From contig CM055111.1 in NCBI GenBank assembly GCA_029204225.1, forward strand, positions 16,229,019 to 16,293,018: DNA of 64,000 nt, written 5' to 3'. Numbering within the stretch: position 1 is the stretch's first letter; each line of letters opens with the position of its first letter. The position numbers and the translations under genes were made by a program. Positions 58,145 to 64,000 of the stretch are shown piece by piece. The DNA comes from Diphasiastrum complanatum (taxonomy: Eukaryota; Streptophyta; Lycopodiopsida; Lycopodiales; Lycopodiaceae). The notes beneath the pieces were generated by a model. The model was given only the letters and a program-made list of their open reading frames with translations. It had not been told where the DNA came from and did no database searches.

Positions 58145-59165
58145 TGTAATCATAGCTTTAAGTGTTCTAATTGCCTAAAATCTAGTCTAGTACACAACAT
58201 TGCATACATTAGAGATCCGATTAGTGAATGATAAGGGTACTTCGCTAAGTCGAGTACTTCACTATCAGTCTCAACACAAGAAGGTTTAGTCAATACTATA
58301 TTTGGATCCATTGGAGTATCAATTGGGTTGCAATCGGACATATGAAACTTTTCTAAAATGCCTTTTAGATATGTCTGCTGGCTAAGATAGATCTTCTTTT
58401 GAAGTCTATTTCTAGTAATGTGAATTCCTAACAAAGAATGAATAGCTCCTAAATCAGACATGTCAAATTCCTTAGATAGATCACTTTTAGTAGTGTGCAG
58501 TAGAGAAGTGTCATTAGATAGAATAAATGCATCATCTACGTAAAGAGCTATGTGAATTGAATTGGTGCCTATATGCTTTGAATAAACATTACAGTCAGTT
58601 GAATTGTTTGAAAATCCTAATTGAATGAGATAAGAGTTGATTCTATCGAACCATGCTCTCGCAGCCTATTTTAGACCATAGATTGCTTTGTGCAGCTTTC
58701 ACACTTTGTGCTCTTGGCCTTTGACTTTGAATCCTTCTGGTTGGAAGATATACAGCTCCTCTTCAACATTGTCGTTGAGAAATGTTGTCTTGACATCCAT
58801 TTGGTGCATTTTGAGTCTTCCATAGCTGCTAACGCAATCAAAGTCCTAATTGACAGGTGCTGATGATAGGTGTTGTTGGCTGCTCGGCTTCTGTAGCTGT
58901 AGCTGTAGATTCTGTAGAAGGAACATCAATGCTTACGTAAAATAGGATGAAATGACAGCGCATCGTTTATCGATGGCTGTTTGAAATCATAGTATGTATG
59001 TTCTTAAAATATTACATCCCTAGAGACAAATACCACATTGGTGGATGGATCATAAACTTTATAAGCTTTATGTTCATTAGGATGGCCAATGAAAATACAT
59101 TTATTTGTCCTATGATCCAGCTTCTTCCTAAGCTATTTAGGAATGTGAACAAAACATATACAACC
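58145..59165 (-). pseudogene. Copia-G: integrase end and RT fragment
   Basis: Minus strand from 59165: integrase C-terminus (CFVHIPK then HKAYKVYDPSTN near 59065), a deletion, then RT with MHQMDVKTTFLND near 58800 (Asp kept), a KAIYGLK-AARAW block near 58680, ALYVDDAF near 58545, MSDLGAIHSLLGI (58461), FHMSDCNPIDTPMD near 58330 and SLIGSLMYAMLCTR near 58205. Stops and small shifts throughout. Its right end abuts plus-strand Copia-C family DNA at about 59166, inside what would be gag. Confidence 0.82.
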
Positions 59166-62100
59166 AAAGATGATAACCTTGTCCAATCCTATGCCATTAA
59201 GGAGGAGCTACCAAGTTTGGAGGCTCTCCAAAGTGTGCTAATTTCAAAAAAGACAAGAGTACAAACTCTTGGGGATGGACAAGCTCTCTCTCACTCATAA
59301 TGATTGCAAATCTCTCTTTGCCAAGGATAAGCACAAAGGGAGGAGCAAGAACCAATATCAACAATCCTCAAGCAAGGACAAAGTCAAATCCAAAGACAAA
59401 AATGAGGAGAAAGATGATTCCTCTAATGCTTCATCATCCAAGCTCAAGAAGAAGAAGATCAAGTGCTTTTATTGTGGCAAGAAAGCCATTATCCCACCAA
59501 TTGCTTCAAGAAGAAGAATCAACTCAAGCAAGCCAACATTACCAATGAGAAGGAAGACACTGTTGCAAGTGATGGAGAGGGATCTCTTATGGTCTATAAT
59601 TTCTCATCTACTCCTTTCAAGAAGGACGGCCTATGGTATATTGATAGTGGAGCCTCTTCACATATGTGTAGCTCCAAGGACCCTTTCTCTTCTATTGCAC
59701 CTTATGATGGAGTCAAGAAATCAATATACACTGCAAATGATTTTGAATGTCCTATTGAAAGCATAGGGAACATTCCCTTGAAGCTTGCATCCTCTAAAGT
59801 TCTTTCTCTCTCTAAAGTTCTTTATGTACCTAAGCTTACTAAGAATCTTATTAGTGTTGGCCAATTGCTTGATAATGGCCTTGATGTAAAATTCAATGTT
59901 GATACTTGCACTATCAAGAAGAATGATGAGATACTTGCATTAGGATCTAGATTTGGAGGCATCTATGAACTAGATCCAAATGAGTATGTGAATGCTTGTA
60001 ATGTTGCTCTTGTGAACAAGCTCTCTATGGAGGAATTATGGCATAGGAGGTTAGGACATCCCAACTAGAAATCCATGCTCTCTATGATCAAAGAAGCCAA
60101 AGCTATTGGCTTGCCAAAGTCATTCTCCAAGAAGATCAAGCCTTGTGAGGCTTGTGCTATCGCTAAATCTCACAAATAGCCATTTACAAGATCTTCTATC
60201 AAAAGCAAGCATCCTTTGGAATTAATCCACTCGGATGTGCATTTCTCATCAACTACAAGCAAGGGAGGAGCCACTTGTTTTGTTACTTTCATTGATGGTT
60301 TCACAAGATTCACTTGGATATATCTTCTTGCTTCTAAATCTATGGTGTTTGATCATTTCCTTATTTTCAAAGCTTATGTAGAGAAGCAATTAGCTCTTGG
60401 AGGAAAGTCACCATTTGAGATCTTATATTTGAGGAAGCCTAAGGTTGATTACCTTACAGTTTTTGGATGCATATGCTTTGCCCATATTCCCTTGGAAACA
60501 AGGAAGAAGGAAGATCCTAGTGCATGCAAAGGGATCATGGTTGGATACTCATCCACCAAGAAGGCCTATAGAGACTTTATACTCTCTACTTCTCAAGTTA
60601 TTGAAAGTAGAGATGTTGTCTTTCATGAAGATCAACACTCATCTTTTGAAGAGGCTGAGATCAAGAAGTCTATGGATGCATCACCAATTATTGAGTTTGA
60701 AGACAATCATGATGTGATGGGGTCAATATTTGAAGAAGACTCTCCTCGGATTTTCTCACCAAGAAGATCCATGAGAGATAGATCCGAGCCTAAGAGGCTC
60801 TCATATGTTGACAAAGGCAAACAAGTGGATCTTGATTCCACTAATTATATTTTTTATGTCTCTCATGAAGAGCCAAAGAATGTACAAGAGGCACTCAATA
60901 CCAAGGAGTGGTATGATGCCATGAAGCAAGGGTATGATGCATTGGTCACCAACAATACTTGGGAGCTTGTGGATCCTCCATCCAACAAGCATGTGACTGG
61001 TTGCAAGTGGGTATTTCGGATCAAGTTCAATCATGATGGCACCATCAACAAGTATAAAGCAAGATTATGTGCCAAAGGATTTGCTCAAATCCATGGCCTT
61101 GATTATGAGGAGACCTTTGCACCCGTTGCAAAGATGGTGACAATAAGAATTCTTATTTCTATTGCTTGTTCTTTTAAGTGGAAGATGTTCCAATTACATG
61201 TATCCAATGCTTTTCTAAATGGTTATCTTGAGGAGGAGATCTATATGGAACAACCTCAAGGATTCATCAAGGATGAGTCCAAAGTGTGCTTGCTCTTCAA
61301 AAGTCTTTATGGACTCAAGCAAGCACCAAGATCATGGTATTCAAGACTTAATTCTTTTCTTATCTCACTAGGATTTACTCTTAGGGACTATGATCCTTCC
61401 ATGTATCTAAAGTTTGTTGATAGCAATATTGTCATTCTTCTAATTTATGTTGATGACATTATTCTTTGTGGAAGTTGTATCAAGCTAGTTGATGAAACTA
61501 AGCTAGCACTTGGATGTGACTTTAAAATGCAAGATCTAGGAGAGATATATCACATCCTAGGCCAAGAAATTGATTTTTATAAAAATCATGTCTTTATATG
61601 CCAATCTAGATATGCTCACTCTATGTTGAAAAAATTTCATATGGAAAATTCTAAGAGCATAGATACTCCAATGGAGCAAATTGTAAAATATCCTAATAAA
61701 GGTGATGAAAGATCCTTTGAGGACATCACACTTTTTAGGAGTCTTGTAGGCTCCTTGATTTGGCTTACCATTACTAGGCCCGATCTAAGTCTTTGTTTGC
61801 ACAAATTGAGTCAATTTATGCAACCTCCTAAGATCCATCATTAAAAGATGGCCAAGAAGGTTTCTAAGATATGTATCTTCATCTTGTGATTATGGCCTAC
61901 TTTATAAAAGTGAAGATCCATCCATTGTTGGCTATTCGGATTCGGACTTTGCAAGTGACAAGATGGATCGAAACTCTATTAGTGCATACACTATCTTTCT
62001 TGGAGGCAATCTAATATCTTGGCTTTCCAAAAAGCAAGATACTATATCTCTCTCTTCATGTGAGGCTGAGTACAAAGCACTCACTACAACTACCAAAGAG

Positions 62101-62430
62101 GTGCTTTGTATCAAGAGGTTATTAATGGAGCTAAAGTGCATCAAGGAAAATGATCTACCAATGATCAAGTGTGATAACATCTCGGCCCAAGCTCTTGCCA
62201 ATAGTCCCATATTTCATGCAAGAAGCAAGCACAAAGAAGTGTCACACCATTTTGTGAGAGAAAAGCTTATTGGAGGAGAAATCTATTTGGAGCATGTCAA
62301 CTCGTCCTCTTGTATTGCTGATCTACTCACCAAGCCTTTGAGCAAAAGTGCTTTCATCAAGCATAGATCTAATCTTGGAGTTATATCAAGATCAATGCTT
62401 AAATCTTCATAGATAATTTTTTAGGAGGAG
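59166..62430 (+). pseudogene. Copia-C2: truncated gag, protease, integrase, RT, RNase H
   Basis: An older relative of Copia-C that keeps RT. It starts inside gag at DNLVQSYAIKEELPSLEAL. A 1-bp loss near 59485 hits the zinc knuckle. Protease YIDSGASSHM near 59645; HRRLGHPN then TAG at 60066; TAG at 60176; integrase with HSDVHF near 60230 but the core carrying the second Asp and the Glu deleted near 60393. RT runs 60900-61600 with NAFLNG near 61210 and YVDD near 61450; the first catalytic Asp is His (QLHVSNAF instead of QLDV). Stop and frameshift near 61842-61865, then RNase H to 62412 (SSCEAEYKAL, DNISAQ, LLTKPL). A purine tract GGAGGAG ends at 62430. Confidence 0.9.
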
Positions 62431-63164
62431 TAAGAAGAATTGGAAAAGATTATCTATGTTAGATATAGGGGTCTTATGTCTCTTATATCAAGCATCTAGG
62501 TGTAGGATGTTGATAGGAACAAATTTGGCATAGATGACAAATAATGCATTTCCACTTGTAATGCCACTATTGAGCCAAAATAGAGTAAGAGGCTAAACTC
62601 ATGCCAATCAGAGTGTAGACAAGTGTAGTGCTTTTGTTCGACGGATTCTAAGAGGTCCAATAGGATTTAGAGGTGGAACCATGTGAGGTCCAGTAGGAAT
62701 TTGAGGTGTGCTTGAATATAGTCCAATAGAATTAAGAGGTGTATGGATCAATGGTCCAATAGGATTAAGAGGTGACAAAGTGTGGTCCAATCATAGTTAA
62801 GCATAGTGGTAGCTCGTGGATCTACTAGTATCATTGTACTCCTCATTTTGGATCTAATTAATTTGGTGATTGTGTGGATTTTGAGTGTCATTGGATTTCT
62901 AGCTTTCTCTCTCTACCCGAGAGCTCATCATGGTTTTTCTCTCTCTACCTAAGGAGAGGAGCTTTTTTCTACTTGAATAATTTTTTAATACTTCCACACG
63001 TGTGAGTGAGAGTTGGAAGTGATTGAATGCATGTAGTAGTGTGTTTTTGCCATAGAATCAAACATAGATCTTGAATCTCAATCTAATCTTCATCTTGGTG
63101 CATCTACACACCTTAGGAGATCACAAGTACATGTTGTGGACAATCCACACGTGTGAAATCAACA
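62431..63164 (+). repeat. LTR shared by Copia-C2 and Copia-C3
   Basis: 734 bp; homologous to the 809-bp Copia-C LTR but with about 75 bp missing near its start and TA instead of TG as its first two bases. It ends AATCAACA. A purine tract precedes it and a primer site follows, so it is simultaneously in 3' LTR and 5' LTR position. It keeps the GTCCAATAG repeats (62650-62800) and G-boxes near 62998 and 63148. Confidence 0.9.
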
Positions 63165-63177
63165 TGGTATCATAGCC
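63165..63177 (+). other. Primer binding site, Copia-C3
   Basis: TGGTATCATAGCC differs by one base from the standard site (G to T). Confidence 0.85.
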
Positions 63178-63920
63178 TACCTAAAGTTACCATGCATTTT
63201 GATCCATTTAAGTGAAAACTATTCATCATTCTTGAGCTAGAAATTGTCAAGGTCCATTTTCCTAGCTATCTTGTTCAATTTTGGATCAAATGAGATCAAA
63301 AGGACATTGATTGGGTCTGACCTGGTACTATACGGAATCAGGTGCTCAGATACGTGTGAGGAACATCCTATCTCAGTTTGGAAGGTCTCTCTCATGCTTG
63401 ATCCATTGAGCTTGCTTGATAGCTTCTTTTGAAGCTATTTTTGGCTAGTTTTTGATACAATCAGTTTCATTCCATTTGGTTGAGCCAATCAGAAGTTATA
63501 AACTTTTGAAGAGGGTTAGGTAGGGCACCTAGACCTAGGTGGACACATTTGGTTTGGTCAAGAGATTGCTTGGTTGATCCACAATCATAGTTGTATGCTT
63601 ACCAATCTCATCTATATGTGATCTAGACACTGTTTTGAGATCTTAGCCATTTTGTTTCATGCAATATCATTGTATTTGAGTCCAATTTGGTTTCTTAGTG
63701 TACTTCACACGTGCTAAAAGTGTTTGATCCTAGCTTTGTCCATACTCCATCATTTGATATGAAATAGATCTTGTTTTAGAGAGATTTGTGTAGCTAGTGA
63801 GAATCAATTCACAAATAGTTGCAAGATCTTTCATAGGAGAAGATAGTACTCTGTTATTGGATCCTATTGAGAGTGTGTAGCAACATTTATTGTTCTTCAT
63901 TTGAGTTTTCTTCACTTTAA
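63178..63920 (+). other. 5' leader of Copia-C3
   Basis: Aligns with the Copia-C leader at 4922-5665 at about the same length. It carries the same non-ATG 62-codon frame (63244-63432) with several amino-acid-changing differences. Confidence 0.85.
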
Positions 63921-64000
63921 ATGTCTTCAATGGGTTTATCCTTGTTGGAACCAAGTGAAAGATTGTCCACTTCAAGCTATTCAATCTGGAAAATGAGGAT
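63921..64000 (+). CDS. gag: Copia-C3 gag start, cut by the window end
   Basis: ATG at 63921 is at the position matching the Copia-C gag start. The visible 26 codons contain LEPSERLSTSSYSIWKMR, the first conserved stretch of the UBN2 gag. The frame is open to the end of the window; the remainder is not visible. Whether this third family member is complete and whether it has its own 3' LTR must be judged from sequence to the right. Confidence 0.85.
   Translation, partial: MSSMGLSLLEPSERLSTSSYSIWKMR

Noticed and set aside
1-64000. tRNA-like sequences (TGGTATCAGAGC at many sites)
   Set aside because: These are primer binding sites next to LTRs, not tRNA genes; no cloverleaf around them. No rRNA or CRISPR pattern was seen either.

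Overview
This is a piece of a land-plant nuclear genome made almost entirely of LTR retrotransposons. No intact host gene, rRNA, tRNA or CRISPR array was found. The evidence is repeated Ty1/copia polyproteins (UBN2-type gag, CCHC knuckle, DSG protease, DDE integrase, YVDD reverse transcriptase, RNase H), Ty3/gypsy pol remnants, initiator-Met primer binding sites (TGGTATCAGAGC), TG...CA LTRs and 5-bp target-site duplications. The species cannot be named from sequence alone. Element names (Copia-A to -G, Gypsy-X, -1, -2) are local labels.

Positions 1-34925 form a tandem array with a unit of about 14.1 kb. Copy 1 is 1622-20814, copy 2 is 20815-34925, and 1-1621 is the end of a preceding copy. 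Each unit reads: a plus-strand 5' LTR fragment and primer binding site; a broken DUF7869-like gene; a gypsy pol remnant with two aspartic-protease regions (Gypsy-X); the 3' end of a minus-strand copia (Copia-B); and a full-length minus-strand copia (Copia-A). Copy 1 also carries a 5,075-bp non-autonomous copia (Copia-C, 4100-9174) with a perfect ATGGG duplication. Copy 2 has the empty site.

The last Copia-A (28497-34925) is flanked by ATAAG on both sides and splits Copia-B, which resumes at 34926. The Copia-A at 14384-20814 has ATAAG on the left but CTTGA on the right. This is expected if two Copia-A insertions recombined unequally and amplified everything between them. Inferred order: Copia-B and Gypsy-X, then Copia-A insertions, then tandem duplication, then Copia-C.

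Positions 34926-59165 are a graveyard of older, mostly minus-strand fragments: Copia-B (34926-37945), Copia-D (38260-39690), Copia-E with two LTRs (39695-44220), a 25-bp minisatellite (44673-45042), Gypsy-1 (45365-45950), Copia-F (46306-47065), Gypsy-2 (47040-51820), an unrecognised coding-like stretch (53340-55075), a CT microsatellite with promoter-like sequence (55154-55590), poorly understood DNA to 58140, and Copia-G (58145-59165).

The right end (59166-64000) is plus-strand Copia-C family sequence arranged internal region, LTR, internal region. One LTR (62431-63164) is shared by a decayed upstream copy and a copy running off the window. Every element visible in full is coding-defective by frameshift, stop or deletion. 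Copia-A is the closest to intact.
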